Source: Apostichopus californicus (taxonomy: Eukaryota; Echinodermata; Holothuroidea; Aspidochirotida; Stichopodidae). Taken from it: DNA of 20,465 nucleotides. The first letter of the stretch is position 1. Each line of letters opens with the position of its first letter. The stretch covers positions 1-20,465 of the forward strand of contig JAIPMN010012935.1 of the NCBI GenBank assembly GCA_020650975.1, written 5' to 3'. The notes below the pieces were generated by a model. It searched no databases. It worked only from the letters and a program-made list of their open reading frames with translations, and was not told the origin of the DNA. This document shows, piece after piece, positions 1-10,800 of the stretch. Made by a program: the position numbers and the translations under genes.

Positions 1-682
1 TAAAGCGATGAAATTGTACTTAGTTTTTCGTAATCGTATCCCATGTAAATGTACATGTGCTCAGACAATACCAATGTCTTCCCGACAAACAGGAAGATAA
101 TGAATATACCCGACAACCTGGGATGAAAGTTATTTTTTATGCTATTAATAACCTGACCTAAATTATTTCCTTATCGGATATTTTGCAATTAATTCAGCAA
201 AATGTTCAGTCTACTCCCTGACACAGAAACAAGCATCAGTGAATAAAATAATAAAGAAGGTTGCTCAATTGATCACATAGATTCTGAATTTGTTTTAAAG
301 AAGATCATATAGTATCGCACTCTTTGCAGTAATTATAGTACTTTATCCCATTTATCATTTGAAAGAAGAAGGTATAATAGTGAAGTGTTTTCCAACTAAC
401 GATGGACCCGTTCTGCTGCTGTCTTATGGAATGCTAACAATATGTGCATGCAGCAGACACGATTTACAGGAGACTTGGGCATTTCTCAAAACCATGGAAA
501 TATGTACTAATATGTCGTCGCCTCAAACGTGAAAAGTGATTTCATTTAGGTAGCCTACTTGATAGGACAATTTATGCACGACCTGTCCTGTCGAAAATAC
601 CCTGGAACTTCAAAGAAAATGCGATCGTAAAGAGGGAAGCTTTGGAACGTGGGTTATATTCATTAGTCATTCTCTAACACGC

Positions 683-721
683 TAAATATTCATGATAAAT
701 ATTCACGATAAATATTCATCT
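683..721. repeat. Three tandem copies of a 13-bp TAAATATTCA-type unit
   Basis: Units begin at 683, 696 and 709. They share TAAATATTCA and differ only in the last three bases (TGA, CGA, TCT). The second and third copies, with the preceding A, contain ATAAATA, which fits the loose forkhead consensus RYMAAYA. This could be a cluster of transcription-factor sites or a small slippage product; the AT-rich background makes chance likely. Confidence 0.6.
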
Positions 722-1250
722 CGATTGACTTGACAGCGCTTCAAACGCACTCTTTTAATAGACGGCAGCATACAAAAAACCAATTGTGTCACAGTGGTTG
801 TACTATAATTACTACTTGTTTTAACGAGGGAAATGCAATCAAGCTTATTGAGGTCATAGTTATTAGAAACGAATTTGTATTCTTATGGGGATAAAACTTT
901 AAATGTTGATGTAAACTTCATCTAACCGAACGTAAAACTACAATTTTCAAAACGTTTTAATTCGTAAGTTAAAGAAGAGAATAACCGCGAATGTGGCACT
1001 GAAACCGCGAAATCATAGCAAAGGGGTTACAATTGCCCATGGTGGACCAAGTATCCTGCAGGAAGTACAGATAAATTTGGGGTATAGCCAGGGTCCGTTT
1101 GCAATCACGTGCCATTCATCTTTTGGGATTAAAATCGATAACTTACAGCATGCTTCACACGTACCCATTGTACATGTTCTTGAATGTTTATACACTGTAT
1201 TTGTTGCTAAGCTGTCTTCAATGGATGGGTGCAAATACTAATATAGGCCG

Positions 1251-1285
1251 ATATGAAAAATATGTTCCATGAACATTTTTCATAT
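1251..1285. repeat. Inverted repeat / hairpin
   Basis: The left arm ATATGAAAAATATGTTC (1251-1267) pairs with GAACATTTTTCATAT (1271-1285), with a 2-base bulge in the left arm and a 3-base spacer. It lies about 500 bp upstream of the start codon and next to a second foldback at 1315-1387. Confidence 0.7.
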
Positions 1286-1314
1286 GTTGCGCAAATATGG
1301 CTCAAGGATAGAGT

Positions 1315-1387
1315 CCTTGTTAATAACTTAGTAACTACGAATAAATTAAATTTATTTTGCCAGTTACTAAGTTCTCCGTAAACAAGG
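1315..1387. repeat. Interrupted inverted repeat with palindromic AT-rich centre
   Basis: AACTTAGTAACT (1325-1336) is perfectly inverted as AGTTACTAAGTT (1362-1373). The arms extend outward through an internal mismatch to CCTTGTT (1315-1321) against AACAAGG (1381-1387). The spacer contains the near-palindrome AATAAATTAAATTTATT. Together with 1251-1285 it may be a foldback-type or MITE remnant; no target duplication was found. Confidence 0.65.
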
Positions 1388-1607
1388 CCCTTTCTTCTGA
1401 ATGTTTTTCATCAGTAGGCCTAGCTCTAAAAGGATCTTTTGTTTCTGTCGATCGATAAGGTTTGCTAAGCCCTCAATCTCGATGGGCTGCTATTGAAATT
1501 TGACGAACAATTTCCTTTGTTACACCTTGCAGACCAAATTGTTCTGTAATACTCTTATTGTCCTGCTCACTCCCAAGTTGTAGCAACGGTGGGGAAAGTT
1601 TACACCG

Positions 1608-1615
1608 TGACGTCA
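1608..1615. promoter_or_regulatory. Perfect CRE palindrome (CREB/ATF-type site)
   Basis: TGACGTCA is the full cAMP-response-element palindrome. It lies about 180 bp before the ATG, where proximal promoter sites are expected, and about 20 bp after a GTTG-TAG-CAAC inverted motif (1577-1587). The match is exact; function is inferred from motif and position only. Confidence 0.35.
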
Positions 1616-1795
1616 GTTCACCTTTGTCATGTTAATTACTTTCTCCTGGCAAGGTACTGCTCAGCTTCCAGATTGTGGCCCTATTGTAAAGTTAGTGTGA
1701 TTTAGTTGATGGTGTTTGGTACCGTATTAAAATCGCAATCTGGATCTTAACAAGGAAATATAAGGAAATTATTAAATATCTGCTATAATTTGAAA

Positions 1796-1862
1796 ATGGG
1801 AAAAAACAAAGTGGAAGATAAAGAAGAACTCATTTCAGATGACGAGAAGAAAGGAAAACATG
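1796..1862 (+). CDS. SLC44A2/4-like: SLC44 exon 1 (residues 1-22 plus first base of codon 23)
   Basis: This exon encodes the cytosolic N-terminus, rich in Lys, Glu and Asp, with an acidic cluster around S14-D15-D16-E17 and ending KKGKH|G. The donor is G|gtaacg, phase 1. The break at H|GTP matches the junction where vertebrate CTL2 isoforms with alternative N-termini diverge, as I remember them. The start is supported by Kozak context AAAATGG and an upstream in-frame stop at 1748. Confidence 0.85.
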
Positions 1863-4800
1863 GTAACGTACATTTTTCTTCTTCGAAGTAACAAAGAAAC
1901 AGACTAAGCCTGATCCCGCGTTGTAGTATGTCGCGTTGCTAAGCAAATCAAAATTTACTACGTAACTTGAAAGAAACAGGCCTAAGTTAGCCTAAGCTAT
2001 GAAACAGCCAAGGTGGTTGATGCAAAAAAAATATGAAAGCAAATAACCAAAACAAAAATTAACTATCCAACAGCCAAGGCCGATGCGTTCCATTTTTAAT
2101 GATGGGTTGTTTTGCTTGAATAAGGTCGCGGAGCAGCATATATAAGTCGGAAGTTGGCTAACTGGCAATGGAAGTCGAAAATGGTCCTTGGAAAAGTTGG
2201 ACGTGATACTTCCATGATTGATATAGTCTGAATCTGAATGGTTTAAGTCCGCAAAAATCCTTCTAGATTACATAAACGCCAACCAACTGAATAGTCTAGG
2301 CGTGCTTACTAGTTAACTTACAAATGTAGCATAATACCAGCCCTTACTCAAAAATAATAATAAGTCTATATTTATTAACTGCAACAATATCCATATAAAT
2401 ATGTAATGTATACCGAGTAGGCCTAGGCTACCTCCACTGTCAACAGTCTACAACCAGTCTGGATTCGGTACAGTTAAACATTGCAGACTAATGTAAATTG
2501 TAAGGTTCCATGGGTCACATTAATGTTTTATAAATCTTTTAGGTTGCACTTTGTCCACCCCATGAGTAAGACACGATATCACATGTGTACCATGAAGGTC
2601 TTCCTTTGTCAGTAAAGATTATTTAACAAGTCAATCGGGACAATTGTCTGTCTGACGCAACATGTTAAACACTTTGAAGTCACTAACATTCAGAAGCCTA
2701 CAGTAGGTCTAGAAGTTATTTTTCACTAGACATCAGTTGTTTTCCAATGTGATCCCACAGGTCAGAGCAATTATAGTACATTTGTTGGGCAGTTCTAGGC
2801 GGTTTCAGAACCTCATGTACAATAGCATGGTGGGCTCATAATTGACACTTAAGGATTTGATCAACGATGTCTATCAAGGCAAAAAACCAAATCACTCAAC
2901 TGCATGCATTTTTCATGTGTAGTTCTTCAGAAATGTAACAATCTCAAAATATTTATTGTTCTGTGCCTAAGCAACGTACAACTGAGCAGAATTTGACTAC
3001 AAAATGTTTGCCGTTTCAACCTCTTTCATATCCCAAAATTGACACATGTATCCGTTGATAAGCTAACTGTAAGGGTACATCCATTGACTCTGAATGCTGT
3101 TTGCTATGCTCTGAGCCTCTAAGCTCAGACAGGTCAGGTCCCAGAGAGAAGTGGTATCATATTGAGGTAATTTTGGTTAATTTTAGGGAGTAGGATTTCC
3201 AAATGCCAAAATACGTGCAAAACTGGGGGGAGCCTGAGGGTGTTAACATATATCTGAAATGGATTCAAGCTCATGAAATATGTAACTCTGCTTCGCTTCA
3301 GGAAGTTTATGTTGCCTGCTGTATCGTTGCTAGTAATATTTGAAGATGCGTCAATTACAAAGTTGTGTAAATTATGAAGCCTTTACTATACAGTAACCTG
3401 ATACTCTGGAATGTGTTTGACAATAGAAGAACAGGCAGACAATCATAAAGTCTAATGAAAGCATCCACATTATAAAACAAAGGTTTGTTTACAGTTACTG
3501 GCACTTACCTACCCTAGTAATGTTACATTTTAAATTGCTATGGCACGATGCACAAAGTCTTGTTCACAAATTGAACTCACAGTATAATTATTTAGGGTAG
3601 AAATTCAATTAACCTCAAAATGTCTACACAATATTCAATCTCTAAATTATAAACTTTCTTTTTAAGTCAATCAGAATTGTCTGTTTCAGGCATGCTAATT
3701 ACATAGGAAATTCACACCTTGAGTTAAAGCATAACTTCAATGCAGATCACCCCAAAATTAATAGAACTTTATTAACTCATCCACTCTAATAGGGAGGATG
3801 AGATACTGTACTTTCCTTTGCCAGTTGGGCCATATAAACAGCTACTGTATGTCAGTTGCCACAGCAAGGTCACATCAAATTGAGTGAATTTCAAATTTGT
3901 GGTGGGGTGGGGAGGGGGGGGGATATTGAATTGACAGGGAACTCTCACAGGTATAATGGAAATGTGGAATTCTATATGGGTGCCTCAGAACTGCGGTCAA
4001 CGGACACATGGTTAAAGGTCTAATATAAATAATTTATTTGAAATAAGTGCTTGCTGGCTGTTAGATGTGCACCACCATGGATTGCCCTCTTGTACTGTAG
4101 TGTCCAGCTCCCTGTACACAGTTTAATGTACTGTACATACAGTAATTGTCAAAAACCTCTCAAGCAGCCCATATATATTTCTTTTCAAGTTACAGTAACA
4201 ATAGCAATATAATAATTTAGTGTTTGTCTAAGAAAATGGTACAACAACAGAAGAATAGGGATTCAGTTAGTACTAAGTAGGCAGTGTTTGTTCAATATTG
4301 TAATTACCTTGAACAATCTGTAAACAGGGATTCACATAATTTGTTGTTAGTATAGGTGGTTACCTTCCAAAGGAACTTCTTCATGAAAATATTTGATCAA
4401 AAATACTGTAAACTTGTTGCATTAATAAGTAGCACAACAGATGTTAAATATTAAAAAATACTTCTTAAATTTCAGAACAGACCTTAAGTTATTAATTGAT
4501 TACATAATGAAGCAGATAGACATCTTAGTTCTAAAATATTGAGAAAAGCTGGTTTAAATCATTTGGAACTGTCATGGGAAGAATTAGGTGCTAAATACGA
4601 GCTATTAATAGCTAATGATATAGTACTGCTTACAATATCGAGGTGACAAGACAAAATGCAGCTAACATTTCAGTTACTAAATATATACTGAATCTCTGTA
4701 GGAATTGGAAAATGGTTTTGGTATACGATAGTAGCTCTAATATGTTTTATCACAGTAACTTATTCATGAAAGTTTAAAAAACAAAATGTCTAGTTAAAGT

Positions 4801-7800
4801 AATGTTTTGGTTTGAGTATATACATACATGGCAGGCATTTATATGCTCTAAGATATAATGCAGAGACTAGTGTATATCTATATACAGTAGATGTCAAAAG
4901 TGGCATTTTAAATTAAACCAGTTCAAGAGAACAGGATTGTTTGAGGGTAACATTTTTTTAACCTTTTTTTATTGTATTCTTGTATGTCATGCACAGAGGT
5001 GCATCATGTTTCAAAAGAGGATTTTTCAGTGGAAATGATCGGAAGTCTAGTTATTAATTATAAACTAACCAACATACTTTTTTGCGATGTATTTTAAAAG
5101 TACCCAGTACTGTACATCATTCTCTTCCTTGTTTAAGTATCTTTCGTTAAATCAAAGTATTTTGCTTCTTTTTTTTTCTTTTTTTCATTTTTGTCAATGT
5201 CTTGTTGACAGTATAAATTCTGTTTTTAAATGCCCTTCATATTTTTTTTCCCTACTGTCCTGTGTGTTTTTTTTTCTTTTTTTCTTGTGTGTGTGTATAC
5301 AATTATACAAGGTAAAAGATTTGAATTGTAAAAGATCCCATTGCTTGACTGTGTGTGTATGTGTGTGTATTTACAGTATACCTGTTCAGCAGAAATTTCT
5401 GTAAAATTTCTTTTGCACTTTTAAATCAATTGTGTGTATTGTAAACATCTGCATCATTTGAGTCTGCATCATTTGAGTTGTTATTAACAGAGGAGATCTA
5501 CCTATTGAAATGGGTAATGAGTAAACACAATCAAAAGCTTCCTGGTATTGATATGTTCTTAGTCCAAATCAATGCACTAAGAGGTTGTAACCATGGTCAC
5601 AATTGTGAAAAGTGTACACAACATATTATATATATATTATATATACAGAATGTAATGAATTTCTCAACCCATTACTTGCTGTTGCAAAGTGCAAAATTGT
5701 ACTACTCATGTACGTTTAACGTTCAGTTCAGAAAGCTGCAGAAAAAAGTGCAGAATTGATGAAACTTTTGTACTTATGTGCACGGCAGATCATATATCAC
5801 CTGTGTGATATTTTGCAATAGGTTTGTAACATCAGACAGCTGATATTAGTTTGGGTAACCTTAGCTAATATTACTAATACAAGAGTATAAATTTTGCAAC
5901 AAGTTAGGAAACTAATATACAAGTGCAAAGATGTACAGTACAGTATAGCAGTATTGTGAACATGTACCATATTATTTGGTAAGTAGCAAACCTTCAAATC
6001 TGCTATTCAAAATTTGAAAACTAAATTAATTCCCTGCATAACAGTGGAGCACCATACCGAGTTGCTATTTTCATCAAATCATCTAGAACTAGTCTTCTTT
6101 AAAAACAATAAGACATTCATCTCCAGATTATTGTCATTGTTTTAATTGCAATTATTCTTTATATTAGTATGTGGTTATAGCAGGGAGTTGTTATGGAAAC
6201 TCCCTGATTATAGACTATAATCAAACCCATTCATTCAAGCACCAATTATTTCTGTCCTTGGCTTTTGATTGATTAGGGGCCACTGTGACATAAAAGATAT
6301 AACATCTAACTTACTGTAGCAAGATTGTCCTTTATCCCATGCTGGGTGGTGAGATAAGGGTTTGTGTTACATTCTAAGAGTGCACTCACATTGAGCAGTA
6401 ATGGTACAGTTTGCTGTATCTGAATGGACTCTTGTCCATTGTGCACTGGCATAGACATAAAGGATATTGTAAATAATGTTAAAAACTTGTACTACTTTCT
6501 ATTGACATTTTGATCAATTTTGGACACTCTCTGCTTTCTGTCCTGTAGGAACACCAAAGAAATTTGATCCAGAATTTAAAGGACCAATCAAAAACAGGTA
6601 AGAAGGATAATGATGGTCTAATGTTATATAAATCGAAGCATCTGCATATAACCGCATACAATCACAGTGAATGCTACTGTATGGAAATTTCTATGAAGGT
6701 TAATGTACAAATTTTAGGAACGTGCCACACCAATTATGTAACTCAGGTAGTTACCGTAGCAGGATAAAATCACTCACATTAGATTGGGTCACAGACCAGA
6801 AATTATGCCTGGAAATATCATATTTATATTATGGATATTAATGGATATTTATATTATATCATATTTATATTATATCACATTTATGGATATTTATATTATA
6901 TCATATTTATGGATATTTATATTATATCATATTTATGGATATTTATATTATATCATATTTATATTTTATATCATATTTTATATCATGTCATATTTATATT
7001 TATGGATAGTATATAATATATATATATATATATTATATTATATCATATTTATATTTTATTTTATATCATATCATATTTATATTTTATATCATATTTATAT
7101 TATATCATATTTATGGACATTTATATTTATGGATATTATATAATATATATATATAATATATGTATATATATTTATGGATATTATATCAAATTTATGGATA
7201 TTTATATTATATCATATTTATATTATGGAAAAAAACAACATTTAGAATGTCATGCACTGAAAATGTAATATATTTCATTCTGATATACATATTTATATCT
7301 TACAGAGGCTGCACAGACATAATCTGCTGTATCTTTTTCATCATTTGCATCGGAGGTCTCGGATTTGTGGCTTATCTTGGTAAAATTTCTTATCATCCAT
7401 TAGGGCTGTGTCATTCCGGTTAATTCACTAACCGGTTAACCGTTCCTATTAACCGAACGGTTAACGTTTAAACGTAACCCGTGTTGTTGCCTCAAAATAA
7501 GAGCCGAAAATCAGAGTTATATAGCTCAGATTATAATTCCGAAAGAGCGCCACCACTATTGATGCGGAAGTACATTCTCAAAATTGCGCTGCAAGTATCG
7601 TTTTTTTCATAAGGTGTATGTCAATAATTTGGTTGTATTTGCTTAGTTTTGACGATCGTTATATTAAAAAAGAAGAATCGCACGTTTTCATGAAATTTTT
7701 ATCAGATATTTGTTTCTCTTTTCAGTTCATCGGTAACTGTTACAGAGATTTTTGAAGCAATTTCTTCGTCAATTGCGTAGCCCCTACTGTAAAAGCGTGG

Positions 7801-10800
7801 GCATTTGTATGGCAGTTCTAAGCCTAATATTACTAGGCCTACTTAATATTGGCCGATTTCCCGCCGGAGTTCGCACAGTTAGCACGCGTAGCATAATGGC
7901 GTGGGGTAGTCCCCCTTGTGGGGGTCCAGGGGTGGACGCCCCCGGAAAATTTGGCGTGTCTGGCGATAAAAATTCGCAGCTGTGGATGCAAATACTGACA
8001 ACTTTTTTAATTTAAATTGTAACGATACTGATGAAAATTTTGAAATGACAAGTTAGAGTAGCCATATTATTTTATAAAATGAAGAGATTTAATCCGTCTT
8101 ACAATCTTTGAAAAGTTTAACTTACAAAACTTGCGATATATGAAACAAACAACGTTCGGCAAAGCCCCGTTTCTAGACTGCCTAACAATGAATAGCTTGC
8201 ACTATACGTACATCAATTTACAACTGCAGTGTTTAACCCCACTTAAATACTACGGTAGGCTACATTTTCCAAGGTACCTTGCCAAACAACTGTGAGCTCA
8301 TCCCGTCTAACACCTGCTTGTTAACATTTTTTGGCATGTTGCCAAGGAACGTGTCATGGTCTAGAAAGGGCAGTCAGTAAAGGGTCGGTAAAGTTATGCG
8401 AATTATTATCTTAGACGTTCAAGAAAAGTAGGTAAAATATCCCTGTGACAATGAAAGTAAACCTTGTTATCACATGTTTAAGGCCACTTGGAATGATGAA
8501 CTAAATGCTTAATATTGATTCCATGTAGAAAACGTAAACTTCGCAATACACAATTAGTTGTGTTTTTGTAGTTACGTGAGATCGGTAACCGTGGAGATGG
8601 TTAGGCTATTTGCTATACACTTAACTATGGTAGGATATTTTCTCCGTATTTTTGGAAATTCTAGAAAATACTTTTTTTCCCCGCTTAACACCAGATGTGG
8701 TCTTACGTATTATTGATAAATGGGTGTATTAGAGCCTTGTTTACATGGCTTTGTAGCATTTAGCAGGATATGCCATTTTAGCGTGAATTTTTCGAAAGTG
8801 TTTTGCTCGATCTTTCGTAAAATTTGAAGGTGTACCAGTTTACCTTTCGAACACAATTGGTAATTTCTCTACTGATTTTCATAGTGTTTTTCTCTATACA
8901 ATCAAGTGAATAGGTTGTGCATTGAGTATAAACTTATCACGAATGCAAAATAAAGATGCGGGGATTTCCAGCAGACAAATGTTTTCTTTGTGGGATTACC
9001 GAGTCAGTTGAAGGGAATCCCGCACCTTAGAGGGAACACTGAACTGAAGTCAACTTCATACAAAAGAAAACGTTTACTACTTAAATATAATATAAATTTG
9101 AAAGGATTAGATGCAGACTCGCCACGTTTTCGAACGGGGTCACAATAGGCGCTCCACGGGTCACTTACCGCTTGGTAATCCCTTCAATCGCACCGCCGAT
9201 CTTAAAAATCTTTTGTATGGATGCGTGATAAAGTTTGCAATTGTTACGTGATTTTCGGCAAGTGATGTGAAGACGCGCCGTAGCGACTGTGTAATTGGCA
9301 TTACAAATACGGTTAAACTTATACGATGTACGGCGGGACGTTTATCCGGCCGTTCGGTCGGTTAACCGGTTAACCGTTTAACCGTTACAGCCCTATCATC
9401 CATACTGTATTAATTCAAATATTGCTTTATCATGTTAACTATTGCCTCTATTGAAAGTTCCAAGTAGAAATGTGTTGTGATAGGTAAAGTGATTTAAAAC
9501 CATCTTTTTGAAACACTGCCCTCTTTTATACAATAATAGGTTATAAATTGCACTTTAATTGCTAGTATTTATGTGGTGTAACATGGGTTCTTCACTTAAC
9601 ATACAGTATGGCCTCAGAAATATGTAACTCCTCTCAAATGTGTAGTATGCCTCAATAACTGAGCTACATTTCAATCTTCAAAGTGAGGCACATGGATTTA
9701 ATTTTAAAACAGAAGAAACATTGATATTTTGGTTTATATTTCTCACCATAACATGCCCTTTGTTTGACAATAAAGTGAATTTTAGTCATAAATATCTCTT
9801 TTACTCTTATTCTGGTAATTTTCCCCTTCTAGGTTTCTTCAATGGAGATCCAACCATTTTACTCTATCCGACAGACTCTGATGGGAATGTTTGTGGAAGG
9901 GATTCTGCTGTTGCGTGAGTTTTACATTAAGGGTCCATTCACACCGCACAAGAGTGCCTTCAAACTGACTGGAAAAAAAAACTCCACTAGCATAGCATAG
10001 ATGGTCTACTTTATTTATGCACAGTATAGCTACATGCCTAATACATTTATTGATTAGAATATCCTCTTTTTTTTTTCCTTTTCCTTTTTTCATTCAATAT
10101 TTATTCGCTTTAATAGGACATGAACAATCTGATTGATTGGTCTTTGGTTACTTCAGATATCTTTAAAGAGTTTATACTGAACCTACTGGTTGGTCAAATT
10201 TTAATGAGATCTTTTCCTTCTTTTTGCCTTCAGTGACAAACCCTACTTATTCTACTATGACTATTTGGCATGTGCAAGTCTCGACACCTTGGTAGATTTC
10301 AGCTGTGGTACACGTCAGGTAAATTAGTCAAGAAATTGTGGTTATCATATGACATAACCATCTTTTGCTTAATGCTCAGGCCCTCAAGCGCCTTACAATA
10401 TATTTTAAGCTACTGTACCAGCTCCTTCTGCTGTACATTAAACTACTGTAAGTGTTAAAAACAGATTTGAAATATTATCATCGTACAACAATTTTCTTCA
10501 AAGTGTCTTAAAATACATGAAAGTTAATGCTATGACATGCAATTATGCAAGCTACAGTACAAGGTAACCATAGAAATGCTATACAGTACAAAAGCTTTAC
10601 TACAACATTTAATACAAAAAATGTAATGTGATCATTTTTTTTTGGATCACATTTTGTTTTCAAATAATGGGTTTATCCATTTTTGGCCTTAGAAGTTGAA
10701 TAAAAATTGTTGTTATAACTTAAACATTACCTGTTATATGAGTCAAGTTTGGGTTATATTTTACTTGTACATTTACCCACACAGGCTTTTTTTGCAGTAG

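Larger units (their letters stand above)
1..1795 (+). promoter_or_regulatory. Upstream region: putative promoter and 5'UTR
   Basis: No coding sequence is convincing here. An 82-codon open frame at 993-1241 and its antisense counterpart resemble nothing I recognise. The stretch holds a triple 13-bp repeat (683-721), two foldbacks (1251-1387) and a perfect TGACGTCA at 1608-1615. No TATA box or initiator is placed well enough to fix a transcription start, so the 5'UTR boundary is unknown. A further non-coding first exon upstream cannot be excluded. Confidence 0.5.
1863..6548 (+). other. Intron 1 (4686 bp), no gene seen
   Basis: The longest intron. It contains an X-box-like GTTGCTAAGCAAA at 1935-1947, TAGGCCTA-type motifs, a G-rich tract at 3901-3922, many TACTGTA/TACAGTA 7-mers, T- and GT-rich stretches at about 5170-5370, a 15-bp tandem duplication at 5449-5478, and a hairpin at 6181-6206. 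Short open frames at 5087-5404 and 5478-5759 lie in low-complexity or unremarkable sequence and are not supported as genes. Long first introns often carry enhancers or alternative promoters; neither is shown here. Confidence 0.85.

Noticed and set aside
993..1241. 82-codon + strand open frame and its 73-codon antisense counterpart
   Set aside because: No recognisable domain and no splice or codon support; two overlapping opposite frames in upstream DNA are expected by chance.
5087..5759. Two open frames in intron 1
   Set aside because: The first is driven by poly-T and GT simple sequence (Phe/Leu/Cys/Val-rich). The second begins at a non-ATG start and crosses a TA run; neither resembles a protein family.
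6784..7423. Long Ile/Tyr/Met-rich open frames
   Set aside because: They are translations of the AT-rich minisatellite; only the last part overlaps the genuine exon 3.
7752..8015. 87-codon open frame inside the transposon as a transposase fragment
   Set aside because: No zinc-finger, catalytic or dimerisation motif of hAT transposases; much of it is the GC-rich hairpin region translated.
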